From Mytilus trossulus (Eukaryota > Mollusca > Bivalvia > Mytilida > Mytilidae): a stretch of DNA of 64,000 bases. Shown one piece after another: positions 23,042 to 34,164 of the stretch. Position numbers and translations under genes: made by a program. The notes beneath the pieces were generated by a model. It made no database searches, was not told the DNA's origin, and worked only from the letters and a program-made list of their open reading frames with translations. Positions within the stretch are counted from its first letter, which is position 1. Each line of letters opens with the position of its first letter. The stretch lies in contig NC_086382.1 in the NCBI RefSeq assembly GCF_036588685.1, forward strand, positions 69,599,999 to 69,663,998. The letters are read 5' to 3'.

Positions 23042-23260
23042 CCGTATAGTAGGTTATTTTCGCGGGTGTAAAATTTTGCAATTTTCATTGAATCAGGTAT
23101 GCGAAATATTTTGACGGTTATTTATTTTGGCGGATTTAAAACTTTTATCAATACCTTTACAGGGGCCGTTTTAAATTGGCGGAATTTATTTTTGTCGATT
23201 TTTTTCTATCCGCGGAAAAACGCGAATATTTGCATCACACGAAAATCACCCGTTATACGG
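23042..23260. mobile_element. Short MITE with CCGTATA ends and TA duplication
   Basis: Terminal inverted repeats CCGTATAGTAGGTTATTTTCG and (right complement) CCGTATAACGGGTGATTTTCG are flanked by TA at 23040-23041 and 23261-23262. It is 219 bases with no coding capacity; the 62-residue ORF inside is not a gene. It is duplicated at 30522-30740. Confidence 0.75.
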
Positions 23261-23743
23261 TACGTCAAATCACACATTACAATATAATTGTTGAATTGAA
23301 TTAGAACCATTCGATTTTAAAAACCATATAGTCAAAGGCTTCAGCATTATATCGATATTCAAAAGTCTCAAGAAGCTATTTAACTAAGAGTTCCAAATGG
23401 CGAAGTTGAAATAATCCATTCGTAAATATTACGGACGCCATCACGAGTCGGTTGATGATTTCGGCTTTGTCCCTTATGTTGTAACTGCAATCCCCTTCCA
23501 TTTTTACGAATGTGACCTACCGAATTAGACTATTTACCGGGTTTGTAATAACATGAGCAACCCGATTGTTGCCATTGGGGCTATGGTTTTTTTTGGAAAA
23601 AAAAGTTTGTTTCCAGGTTTTTTTTCACCCTTAGCTGCCACTATATGTAATGCTAAAATTGAAAGAAAGAAATTCTTTTCATCTTGTCGCCAAAAAAATA
23701 GATTGTTTTTCGCCTAAAGTTTGCGTAGAAAAAAAAACCATAG

Positions 23744-23762
23744 TCCCCCCCCCCCCCCCCCC
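23744..23762. repeat. Poly-C tract
   Basis: A C run of about 18 bases after TAGT, repeated at the same offset in unit 2 (about 31225-31242). Confidence 0.85.
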
Positions 23763-24264
23763 GAAAATCAAATGGTTCCTGCCTGAGTTTATTTTTTACT
23801 TATGAGTCCGAAGGTCCTTTGCAATTTTCGTCTAATTAGAAAATAATGATTCAATGGACCACTGATCGTGTTAGTTATGCAAAATATCTTGTGTCCGCAT
23901 TTCGGAAATCATATTTTTTCGGTGGTGAAAAGGCGGACACTTGCATTTTCCTATTTTATAATAAAAATTGAAACAAACCTGTTGGCATAAACTATTTATA
24001 GCATACATTTCCAATCACATGACATGACAGTAAATCGTAAGGAATAAACATGATATCCTCATTGCAACAGAATAAGAGGTTCAAAAGAAAACAAAACACT
24101 TTATTTGTTATATCTATTTTATTCAAATTTTTCGTTATTTTATCAAAAAGTTGGTATTTTTTTTCCCGTCCACATGTATTAGCGTTGTTCGCAATTAAGC
24201 AAATTTCCCCTTCAGATAGATTCTATCAATATCAAAGATTACAAAGTCACACAAGATGCAATAG

Positions 24265-24625
24265 CAGTAACATAATTCTGCTGGTGGACTATCAGTCCCC
24301 GAGGGTAACATCAGCTCAGTAGTCAGTATTTCGGTACTGACATGATTAAACAAACTTTACTTAAATTGTCCGTTTATAAATTTATAAATTATTAAGAAAC
24401 TAAGGTTTCAACTCCCTCAGGCAAAGTTGGCTTTAGATGAATTTGGCTATTTATTTTAGGTATTTTTGACATACAGCTCTTCAACGGTTTCGGTACTTAT
24501 ACATCGAAATGTTTGCCTTAAATTGGCTTTGAGCGTTCCTGATGAAGGTAAATCCAGAAAAGCGCTTCGGACGCAAGAAATTAATAACGTGTTGTTTTCA
24601 ATATTTTAAATAAAGTCGATCATGT
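24265..24625 (+). repeat. Retrozyme-like repeat, sense orientation
   Basis: Begins with the structured head CTGCTGGTGGACTATCAGTCC...CAGCTCAGTAGTCAGTATTTCGG and the hairpin GTCAGTA/TACTGAC, continues through a body with ACAGCTCTTCAACGG, and ends GAGCGTTCCTGATGAAGG...CCAGAAAAGCGCTTCGGACGC. This is the same layout as the other copies, with a different hammerhead-like end (CTGATGA...GAAA). A near-identical copy is at 31745-32105. Confidence 0.6.
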
Positions 24626-24838
24626 AATGATGAAACGTCACTGATTGATTCAAAACACATTGTAAAATATATATAACTCCCGTTGGAAGTTGTTCACTAA
24701 AATGTAAGAACTCAATAAGTATGTCAATGTTGCTTGTTAAGACCAAATAAGTGGTGTATGTTTTTAACAAATGTACGGTTATGGATATATGGTATAACGA
24801 ACATGATGTTTATTTGCTTCCGTTTGATTCTTTACTGT

Positions 24839-24884
24839 TCAGTATTGTAGTTTGTTCATACGGAAGGAATTGTCCTCGTTAATT
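24839..24884 (-). pseudogene. B' remnant (unit 1): terminal exon
   Basis: Acceptor TTTTCAG at 24886-24885, then 46 bases reading INEDNSFRMNKLQY and TGA at 24841-24839, preceded in phase 2 by the membrane exon. It is identical to the gene C terminal exon at 32364-32319. A minus-strand AATAAA lies about 24 bases downstream (24810-24815). The exon itself is intact, but it has no complete EGF exons upstream. Confidence 0.7.
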
Positions 24885-25394
24885 CTGAAAAGATAAATAC
24901 TTATCAATAAAGCCACAAATGTTTAAGCAACTTCATGAAAACAAATTCAACTATTTTTTTCTATAATTCAACAGTAACCGTTATCAGCTTATGGTATATG
25001 GACAAGTGATGTAAATGATTAAGAAAACACCATTTGAACAAATATAAACAAAAGCAGGTATTTATGATATAAAATAGAAGATGTGGTATGATTGCCGGGT
25101 GGCCGATGAGACAACTATTCACATGATGAGTAATATTTTGACTAATTATTTGCTTAAAAAACAATTATGTGTAATTAATATTTTTAAAGCAGCGCTGGTT
25201 TGTACACGATATGAATTCTACAACAAATTATAAACTTCTAAAAAAAAAATCAAAGGTACCTCTTGAAAAGTTTCAGGGGAAAATCATGTTCTTTTTATCC
25301 GAATTTTACTGTGCGTATTGCTGTTTATTTTGATTTTTCTACATTGGCTAAAAGTATAGCGTGAAAGTTGAGATCTCAAAAACACATATTTAAC

Positions 25395-25665
25395 CCCGCC
25401 GCATTTTGCGCCTGTCCGAAGTAGGGAGCCTCTGGCCTTGGTCAGTCTTGTATGATTTTAATTTTTTGTTTCTTTTATATATTTCGGAGTTTAGTATGAC
25501 GTCTTTTATCACTGAACTAGTACATATACATAATTTTGTTGACTCCGAGTGTGGAATTTTACCGCTGTATTGAAGACCCATTTGTGACCTGTGGCTGTTT
25601 TATGCTCTTTGGTCGGGTTGTTGTCTCTATAACACATTCCTCATTCCCATTCTCAATTGTATGTT
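25395..25665 (+). repeat. R1c SINE-like repeat
   Basis: GCGCCTGTCCGAAGTAGGGAG ... GGTCGGGTTGTTGTCTCTAT...ACATTCCTCATTCCC. It is the same family as 7040-7330 and is duplicated at 32875-33145. Confidence 0.7.
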
Positions 25666-25852
25666 GAGTATCAATTCCAAAGTCAAAACAAATGTTTAAA
25701 AAAGCAATAATTAACAAATTATTTGATATGAAATAAAACTTTTAATTCTAGTAGAACATATGCTAAGCAAACATGTTTTTGATACTACATGTAGTTCTCA
25801 ATACTTCCAAGTTTTGAGATTCCGATAACAATCAATTTCATACTGTACGTAC

Positions 25853-25976
25853 CGTGAAGTTCGTCTATATATGAAATATGACAAAATGACGAATAAAATC
25901 ACAGCAGCTACGCATCCACTAACTATTCCTGCCACTGAGCCACCGGAAATTCTTTTCTGCTTAGCGGGCTTATTCA
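25853..25976 (-). pseudogene. B' remnant (unit 1): transmembrane exon
   Basis: Acceptor TTTTAG at 25978-25977, donor CG|GTACGT at 25852-25851, 124 bases, phase 1 to 2. It encodes VNKPAKQKRISGG, the helix SVAGIVSGCVAAVILFVILS, then YFIYRRTS. The protein sequence is the same as gene C's exon 4. It is undamaged but orphaned: the EGF exon that should feed it is cut to 64 bases. Confidence 0.75.
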
Positions 25977-26671
25977 CTAAAATAATTAAAGTAGAAAACA
26001 AATCAATCAATGCAAGGCAAAGCAAAACCCAATCTTTAGAATTATGTGCACATTAATGACTGTCTTTAAAATAATTCAATCTCAATACAAGATCTGCAAA
26101 AACCCTTATATAACTAGAATTTAAACTGACACAACATTGCAGTTATTGCTGTTGATTTAAGGTTTGTGACGCAGTTCTACTAAATAATTTCTGGCTATTA
26201 TCTAGATAACTATAAAACATAAAGGACCAACCAGTAAAAGTAAACACCTATGCAAGATCTGCAAAATTCATATTTGACTGTGTTAGTTTTATGCACTGAA
26301 TATAAATGTTGCCTGATTTTAACTTATGTTTTACTTATCGTGAGGACTGTTGAAGCTAGACAGAAACTGTGAGCTATACAATTCATCAACAAATATGTCA
26401 TACTTTTTTCATACGCGTTTTTTAGACTCCTTGAAAGTTATAAGATGTGGTATAATTGTCAGTGAGGCAATAACAATAACAGTACACATTTTACCTTATT
26501 TAAAAGTTAAAAAGAAAAATTGATCCAGAATAACTATATCAATCATATATCAAATAGCGGGAATGTAAGCAATTCTAAGGAAAGTATATTTTTCTCCTAC
26601 GACAATAGATTTTGTCAGTTTTTACCTTTTTATTAAAATCAAAAGGCTATAAAAAAAACCTGCATGTTTAC

Positions 26672-26735
26672 CTTCACATAATGTACCTTCCCATCCTGAT
26701 TCACATCCATGTGAGCACACACCGTTATCATAACA
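26672..26735 (-). pseudogene. B' remnant (unit 1): truncated EGF exon 3
   Basis: Only the last 64 bases of exon 3 remain, matching 34165-34228 of gene C, with the same GAAG|GTAAAC donor. On the minus strand it encodes DNGVCSHGCESGWEGTLCE. At 26735/26736 the coding sequence is replaced by retroelement leader sequence with no splice site, so the break is structural and not an exon boundary. Confidence 0.85.
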
Positions 26736-28400
26736 TCAACACGTGCACGTGATCTGGAAAATATTGCGTGACATCACTATTGGTAAACATCAACATCTAC
26801 GGGTAGAAATACGGGTAGAAAGACAATAATTCTGGAACATCGGACTTCTGACGGATCTCTCTGTGCCACATCATTCCCTAATACTTCGTGGGCGCCAAAT
26901 GTGAAAGGGGTCTCTTCCGGTATAATGAAATAAACGAAAGACTTTCTAAGGTTCGGATGGTTTTATTACCAGAGAATAAAAACTCTGAAATAACAAGATT
27001 ATAAACATTAATGATAGTTCATGTAACATATATAATATATTATTATACACATATTATATCACAGACAATTTTAATACAGTTTACACAATTTCTAATATAA
27101 TGGTGTTACTATAAACAGTAGATACACATTTACTATGGAATGTTCATTCATTCAATCGTGTAGTGAAATGTACATCACATGTCACATGTACTTTAACAAA
27201 CCGGTTTCTCTGACCGACATTTAATTATAACGGTAACCAGTTCCAATGCGTTTACAACCAAATAGAATTAAATGTATCTTAAAATTACTTCTCGCAAGTA
27301 TATGAAAGTTTACAATTAAACTTATTAAATATTACAACATTCAAAAAGTATTTACTATGTCTGAATACCAACATATAAATTCTACCACTGATTTGCTAAA
27401 AACGCGCAAATCGCCAATGGAAATAATCCATGAATAACTATCATTTCTATAGTATAAAATAATACAAAAACTACAAATTATGCGCTTACCACTTGTGGAG
27501 TGAGTTCTCTAGTAAATAAGGAACTTGGCACAAAGTACAAAGAAGTAATCTACATCAGAGTCCTGAAAACCAAAATACAATAATAAGAACGGACTCTTCG
27601 TAATTATATAAAATACTAATCACATGACAATTGTAATCAATTCGTCCATATAAAAATAGCATTACGCGGACATGTAACTCATTCTTCTTTCACAATATAC
27701 TGTAACTTATCATACATGCCGCTATTTTTCTACATGCAGTATTCGTAAAATACTGTTATTACGATATCTCTATACATTACATAATTACGCTATGATCAGC
27801 GGCAAGTATTACATTACTTTATAAAAATATGACCTAGCTTCTTTACCAAAAATACGCTCATTCAAATCTTTCATTCCGATGTTATAAACATGCAATCTGA
27901 AGATTATTTACTCGAAAATAGGAAAGTTAACCAAATCTATTAATTCGTGTCAAAATGTTAATAAAGAAGAAAGTGCAACTTACTAGTCATGTCTGGAAAA
28001 CTATAAAACTGAATATAGTAATACAATCTGTCAATATGGGTTTCTACTATAATAGTCTGAGTAAATAATGGACGTCTTTCACTGACCAGTGTCCAGGTGA
28101 ATTCTACCCAAGGTACACAAAGGAAAACTCAATTTAACCGCCAATAACTAAGAACCAATCAAAACAAGAGTTCAATTTCAACCCCCATGAATATGTATGA
28201 GTAACATTACTCAATACGTTAATCATATACTAAATCAAGTCATAAAGGATAAATATCCTTTAGTAAAAATACTTTGCAAGAGTGAAATAATTAAACTAAA
28301 GACCCAATAAGAATTTGATAAGTAGATTTTTAATATAAATCAATGATTTCAAAAGTGCAAATTACATAATTTATGAAGCATGAAAAATCACTCTGCTACA
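26736..28400 (-). mobile_element. Truncated LTR retroelement: one LTR, primer-binding site and leader
   Basis: On the minus strand the LTR (28400-26900, 1501 bases) starts TGTAGCAGAG and ends CCCCTTTCACA. It has AATAAA (26967-26962) about 60 bases before its end, as expected near R/U5. TGGCGCCCACGAAG follows immediately (26897-26884), resembling a primer-binding site of the TGGCGCC type. About 150 more bases of leader run to 26736, where the element ends abruptly against the EGF exon. There are no gag/pol ORFs. Superfamily is uncertain. I cannot see a target duplication because the left side is cut. Confidence 0.68.
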
Positions 28401-28720
28401 GTTATATCAGTTAATGTCAATCTTTAGCATTCAAGATTTTCAACGAAGAAAAAAGGCTATCTTATACAACAGAGAAACGTAACTACAACTTTTATCTATC
28501 ATCATACAAGATTTTCATTGGTGGCTCAAATCCAATCAACTTCTCATAATACAAAATGTGTAGCTAATGAAATTTATTATCAAATAGGTAAATAACATTG
28601 ATTTCATATTTAAGAAATTAATGATTTTAATTTTATGCCTATAAAGTATTGTATCGAAATAATGTAAATGCTTTAGTTTCTAAACCTCGCGTTCAAATGT
28701 GCAGTTTGCTAGGATTGACG

Positions 28721-28976
28721 ACATAAAAAAGAAGATGTGGTATTATTGCCAATGAGACAACTAACCACAAAAGACCAAAATGACACAAACAGTTACAACT
28801 ATAGGTAACCGTACGGCCTTCAAAAATTAGCAAAGCCCATACCGCATAGTCAGCTATAAAAGGCCCTGACAATGTAAAACAATTCAAACGAGAAAACTAA
28901 CGGCCTTTTTTATGTAAAAAAATGAACGAAAAACAAATATGTAACACATAAACAAACGACAACCACTGAATTAGAT
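28721..28976 (-). repeat. R1a insertion specific to unit 2
   Basis: Plus strand AGAAGATGTGGTATTATTGCC ... CCGTACGGCCTTC ... ACAACCACTGAATTAGATA, i.e. R1a in minus orientation, interrupting sequence that is continuous in unit 1 at about 21494. It therefore entered one copy after duplication or was lost from the other. Confidence 0.8.
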
Positions 28977-29330
28977 AGCTGTTTTATGTCACATAGATAT
29001 GTTTTGGTTCTTATATATCATTGGCATTTAGATACTCGCGTCATGACTGTAATGATAATGGCATGAAAAGGAAATCGATTTGGAGGCATAACAATATAAA
29101 GCAATTTTTTTTAAATAGAATAAATTGCAGCATTATTCTAAATACAATGTAAGCGAGTAAACCTTTCTGATACGTCTTCCTTATCATAATCTTGAATTGA
29201 TAAACGTTACCATATTAATTATGTTTGTACAATGAGATATAAATAGATATCTAAAATCAACACATGCTACCGTGATAATTACATCAAATGCATACACTCT
29301 AGTAATCATAATTAATAATATTATACATAC

Positions 29331-29418
29331 CTTGATTATTTTCACAGTTAATGTTAGTTATGAATACAATTAAGAACATTAATCCAATTTGAAAAACTTG
29401 TAAGCAGGTTACTTTCGT
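29331..29418 (-). pseudogene. B' remnant (unit 2): exon 1 without ATG
   Basis: This copy of 21851-21938 has the same ACG at the initiator position (29418-29416), the same hydrophobic core and the same CAAG|GTATGT donor. Both duplicates lack ATG, so the start was lost before the duplication. Downstream there is no exon 2, only the truncated exon 3 and the orphan membrane and terminal exons. Confidence 0.75.
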
Positions 29419-32289
29419 TGTGGCTACATGAGTCTTCCTATTGTGACTTCAAATGTTTTTGCCTATCACAAACCAAAATATTGCTACGTTAGAAAGAGGA
29501 ACGAAAGATACCAAAGGGACAGTCAAACTCATAAATTTAAAACAAACTGACAACGCCATGGCTAAAAATGAAAAAGACAACCAGAAAAACAATAGTACAC
29601 ATGACACAACATAGAAAACTAAAGAATAAACAACACGAACCCCACCAAACTAGGGGTGATCTCAGGTGCTCCGGAAGGGTAAGCAGATCCTCAGTGTGTT
29701 TGAATTTGTTTGTTAGCCTTTTGGTCATGAATGTTTGTCTCTAATATTTAATTAACTGTGCATTTGTATTCAGATATCGCAGATCAAATTTATTCGTTCA
29801 TTGTGTAATCATACGTTTTTTGATTGAGTTAATTCTGCCAATTGATATTTTATCGTATGTTTTTCTATGTTGTGATGTTATGCTATTGTTTCAGAAAAAG
29901 GGAGAAGGTTTGGGCCCATTAAAACGTTTAATCCCGCTGCAAATGTTTGCACCTGTCCTAAGTCAGGAATCTGATGTACAGTAGTTGTCGTTTGTTTATG
30001 TAATATATACGTGTTTCTCGTTTCTCGTTTTGTTTATATAGATTAGACCGTTGGTTTTCCCGTTTGAATGGTTTTACACTAGTAATTTTGGGGCCCTTTA
30101 TAGCTTGTTGTTCGGTGTGAGCCAAGGCTCCGTGTTGAAGGCCGTACTTTAACCTATAATGGTTTAATTTTTAAATTGTTATTTGGATGGAGAGTTGTCT
30201 CATTGGCACTCACACCACATCTTCCTATATCTATTGTGAAGTCAAACATGTTTGATTTGATTGTTTTAAATATAATTATTGACAAACCAATATATGTGGA
30301 TTTGCAGAACATTGCACGCATCAAACTGGTGTAAAAAAATATAATTTGCTTACAACATGATGCTTTTTTTTGTAACCACTCATGATTTTTTACGTTTATA
30401 AATGCTGCAAATTACGAGTTATAATTAATTAATCAATGTATCAATTAAAACACGTTGAACATATAGGATAACGATGAAACGACAACATGTCAGTCCCTCT
30501 GTCCTTCTATTACCATGATTACCGTATAGTAGGTTATTTTCGCGGGTGTAAAATTTTGCAATTTTCATTGAATCAGGTATGCGAAATATTTTGACGGTTA
30601 TTTATTTTGGCGGATTTAAAACTTTTATCAATACCTTTACAGGGGCCGTTTTAAATTGGCGGAATTTATTTTTGTCGATTTTTTTCTATCCGCGGAAAAA
30701 CGCGAATATTTGCATCACACGAAAATCACCAGTTATACGGTACGTCAAATCACACATTACAATATAATTGTTGAATTGAATTAGAACCATTCGATTTTAA
30801 AAACCATATAGTCAAAGGCTTCAGCATTATATCGATATTCAAAAGTCTCAAGAAGCTATTTAACTAAGAGTTCCAAATGGCGAAGTTGAAATAATCCATT
30901 CGTAAATATTACGGACGCCATCACGAGTCGGTTGATGATTTCGGCTTTGTCCCTTATGTTGTAACTGCAATCCCCTTCCATATTTACGAATGTGACCTAC
31001 CGAATTAGACTATTTACCGGGTTTGTAATAACATGAGCAACCCGATTGTTGCCATTGGGGCTATGGTTTTTTTTGGAAAAAAAAGTTTGTTTCCAGGTTT
31101 TTTTTCACCCTTAGCTGCCACTATATGTAATGCTAAAATTGAAAGAAAGAAATTCTTTTCATCTTGTCGCCAAAAAAATAGATTGTTTTTCGCCTAAAGT
31201 TTGCGTAGAAAAAAAAACCATAGTCCCCCCCCCCCCCCCCCCGAAAATCAAATGGTTCCTGCCTGAGTTTATTTTTTACTTATGAGTCCGAAGGTCCTTT
31301 GCAATTTTCGTCTAATTAGAAAATAATGATTCAATGGACCACTGATCGTGTTAGTTATGCAAAATATCTTGTGTCCGCATTTCGGAAATCATATTTTTTC
31401 GGTGGTGAAAAGGCGGACACTTGCATTTTCCTATTTTATAATCAAAATTGAAACAAACCTGTTGGCATAAACTATTTATAGCATACATTTCCAATCACAT
31501 GACATGACAGTAAATCGTAAGGAATAAACATGATATCCTCATTGCAACAGAATAAGAGGTTCAAAAGAAAACAAAACACTTTATTTGTTATATCTATTTT
31601 ATTCAAATTTTTCGTTATTTTATCAAAAAGTTGGTATTTTTTTTCCCGTCCACATGTATTAGCGTTGTTCGCAATTAAGCAAATTTCCCCTTCAGATAGA
31701 TTCTATCAATATCAAAGATTACAAAGTCACACAAGATGCAATAGCAGTAACATAATTCTGCTGGTGGACTATCAGTCCCCGAGGGTATCATCAGCTCAGT
31801 AGTCAGTATTTCGGTACTGACATGATTAAACAAACTTTACTTAAATTGTCCGTTTATAAATTTATAAATTATTAAGAAACTAAGGTTTCAACTCCCTCAG
31901 GCAAAGTTGGCTTTAGATGAATTTGGCTATTTATTTTAGGTATTTTTGACATACAGCTCTTCAACGGTTTCGGTACTTATACATCGAAATGTTTGCCTTA
32001 AATTGGCTTTGAGCGTTCCTGATGAAGGTAAATCCAGAAAAGCGCTTCGGACGCAAGAAATTAATAACGTGTTGTTTTCAATATTTTAAATAAAGTCGAT
32101 CATGTAATGATGAAACGTCACTGATTGATTCAAAACACATTGTAAAATATATATAACTCCCGTTGGAAGTTGTTCACTAAAATGTAAGAACTCAATAAGT
32201 ATGTCAATGTTGCTTGTTAAGACCAAATAAGTGGTGTATGTTTTTAACAAATGTACGGTGATGGATATATGGTATAACGAACATGATGT

Positions 32290-32295
32290 TTATTT
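32290..32295 (-). other. Candidate polyadenylation signal of gene C
   Basis: AATAAA on the minus strand about 24 bases after the stop codon at 32321-32319. Confidence 0.5.
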
Positions 32296-32318
32296 GCTTC
32301 CGTTTGATTCTTTACTGT

Positions 32319-32364
32319 TCAGTATTGTAGTTTGTTCATACGGAAGGAATTGTCCTCGTTAATT
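32319..32364 (-). CDS. Gene C, exon 5: cytoplasmic tail and stop
   Basis: Acceptor TTTTCAG at 32366-32365. The exon completes an Arg codon in phase 2 and encodes INEDNSFRMNKLQY followed by TGA. With RRTSR from the membrane exon the cytoplasmic tail (residues 806-824) is only 19 residues. It has no NPxY, paired YxxL or kinase domain, unlike Draper, CED-1 and MEGF10, which signal through such motifs. The single tyrosine is the last residue. The NEDN block is kept in gene B, which suggests constraint. The five exons total 2475 bases, exactly 824 codons plus stop, which supports this ending. Confidence 0.78.
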
Positions 32365-33332
32365 CTGAAAAGATAAATACTTATCAATAAAGCCACAAAT
32401 GTTTAAGCAACTTCATGAAAACAAATTCAACTATTTTTTTCTATAATTCAACAGTAACCGTTATCAGCTTATGGTATATGGACAAGTGATGTAAATGATT
32501 TAGAAAACACCATTTGAACAAATATAAACAAAAGCAGGTATTTATGATATAAAATAGAAGATGTGGTATGATTGCCGGGTGGCCGATGAGACAACTATTC
32601 ACATGATGAGTAATATTTTGACTAATAATTTGCTTAAAAAACAATTATGTGTAATTAATATTTTTATAGCAGCGCTGGTTTGTACACGATATGAATTCTA
32701 CAACAAATTATAAACTTCTAAAAAAAAAATCAAAGGTACCTCTTGAAAAGTTTCAGGGGAAAATCATGTTCTTTTTATCCGAATTTTACTGTGCGTATTG
32801 CTGTTTATTTTGATTTTTCTACATTGGCTAAAAGTATAGCGTGAAAGTTGAGATCTCAAAAACACATATTTAACCCCGCCGCATTTTGCGCCTGTCCGAA
32901 GTAGGGAGCCTCTGGCCTTGGTCAGTCTTGTATGATTTTAATTTTTTGTTTCTTTTATATATTTCGGAGTTTAGTATGACGTCTTTTATCACTGAACTAG
33001 TACATATACATAATTTTGTTGACTCCGAGTGTGGAATTTTACCGCTGTATTGAAGACCCATTTGTGACCTGTGGCTGTTTTATGCTCTTTGGTCGGGTTG
33101 TTGTCTCTATAACACATTCCTCATTCCCATTCTCAATTTTATGTTGAATATCAATTCCAAAGTCAAAACAAATGTTTAAAAAAGCAATAATTAACAAATT
33201 ATTTGATATGAAATAAAACTTTTAATTCTAGTAGAACATATGCTAAGCAAACATGTTTTTGATACTACATGTAGTTCTCAATACTTCCAAGTTTTGAGAT
33301 TCCGATAACAATCAATTTCATACTGTACGTAC
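32365..33332 (-). other. Gene C, intron 4
   Basis: About 970 bases holding the R1c copy (32875-33145) and a minus-strand repeat tail near 32560-32600. No exon-like sequence seen. Confidence 0.65.
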
Positions 33333-33456
33333 CGTGAAGTTCGTCTATATATGAAATATGACAAAATGACGAATAAAATCACAGCAGCTACGCATCCACT
33401 AACTATTCCTGCCACTGAGCCACCGGAAATTCTTTTCTGCTTAGCGGGCTTATTCA
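33333..33456 (-). CDS. Gene C, exon 4: transmembrane helix
   Basis: Acceptor TTTTAG at 33458-33457, donor CG|GTACGT at 33332-33331, phase 1 in and 2 out. Residues 769-809: a basic juxtamembrane linker VNKPAKQKRISGG, one hydrophobic helix at about 783-805 (VAGIVSGCVAAVILFVIL then SYFIY), and an RR stop-transfer signal. This makes gene C a type I single-pass membrane protein with the EGF modules outside. The helix is rich in small residues (A, G, S), which often support helix-helix packing; that function is inference. The protein sequence equals that of the orphan exon at 25976-25853. Confidence 0.85.
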
Positions 33457-34164
33457 CTAAAATAATTAAAGTAGAAAACAAATCAATCAATGCAAGGCAA
33501 AGCAAAACCCAATCTTTAGAATTATATGCACATTAATGACTGTCTTTAAAATAATTCAATTTCAATACAAGATCTGCAAAAACCCTTATATAACTAGAAT
33601 TTAAACTGACACAAAATTGCAGTTATTGCGGTTGATTTAAGGTTTGTGACGCAGTACTACTAAATAATTTCTGGCTATTATCTAGATAACTATAAAACAT
33701 AAAGGACCAACCAGTAAAAGTAAACACCTATGCAAGATCTGCAAAATTCAGATTTGACTGTGTTAGTTTTGTGCACTGAATATAAATGTTGCCTGATTTT
33801 AACTTATGTTTTACTTATCGTGAGGACTGTTAAAGCTAGACAGAAACTGTGAGCTATACAATTCATCAACAAATCAATATTAACAAATATGTCATACTTT
33901 TTTCATACGCGTTTTTTAGACTCCTTGAAAGTTATAAGATGTGGTATAATTGTCAGTGAGGCAATAACAATAACAGTACAAATTTTACCGTATTTAAAAG
34001 TTAAAAAGAAAAATAGATCCAGAATAACTATATCAATCCTATATCAAATAGCGTAAATGTAAGCATTCTAAGATAGGTATATTTTTCTCCTACGACAATA
34101 GATTTTGTCAGTTTTTACCTTTTTATTAAAATCGAAATGCTATAAAAAAAATCTGCATGTTTAC
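33457..34164 (-). other. Gene C, intron 3
   Basis: About 700 bases, AT-rich, part of duplication unit 2, no other feature recognised. Confidence 0.65.

Larger units (their letters stand above)
20470..26735. repeat. Segmental duplication, unit 1
   Basis: Homologous to 28403-34228. Over 22000-26100 the two run at a fixed offset of 7480 bases with no indels that I noticed and about 15 substitutions. Homology begins near ATATCAGTTAATG (20472) and stops at 26735 in the middle of an EGF exon. Unit 1 alone contains Helitron copy 2. It carries an exon 1 copy, terminal exon, membrane exon and truncated exon 3 of the receptor family. R1b (22425-22760), R3 (22011-22250), a TA-flanked MITE, a retrozyme-like copy and R1c (25395-25665) are shared with unit 2 and predate the duplication. 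Confidence 0.9.
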
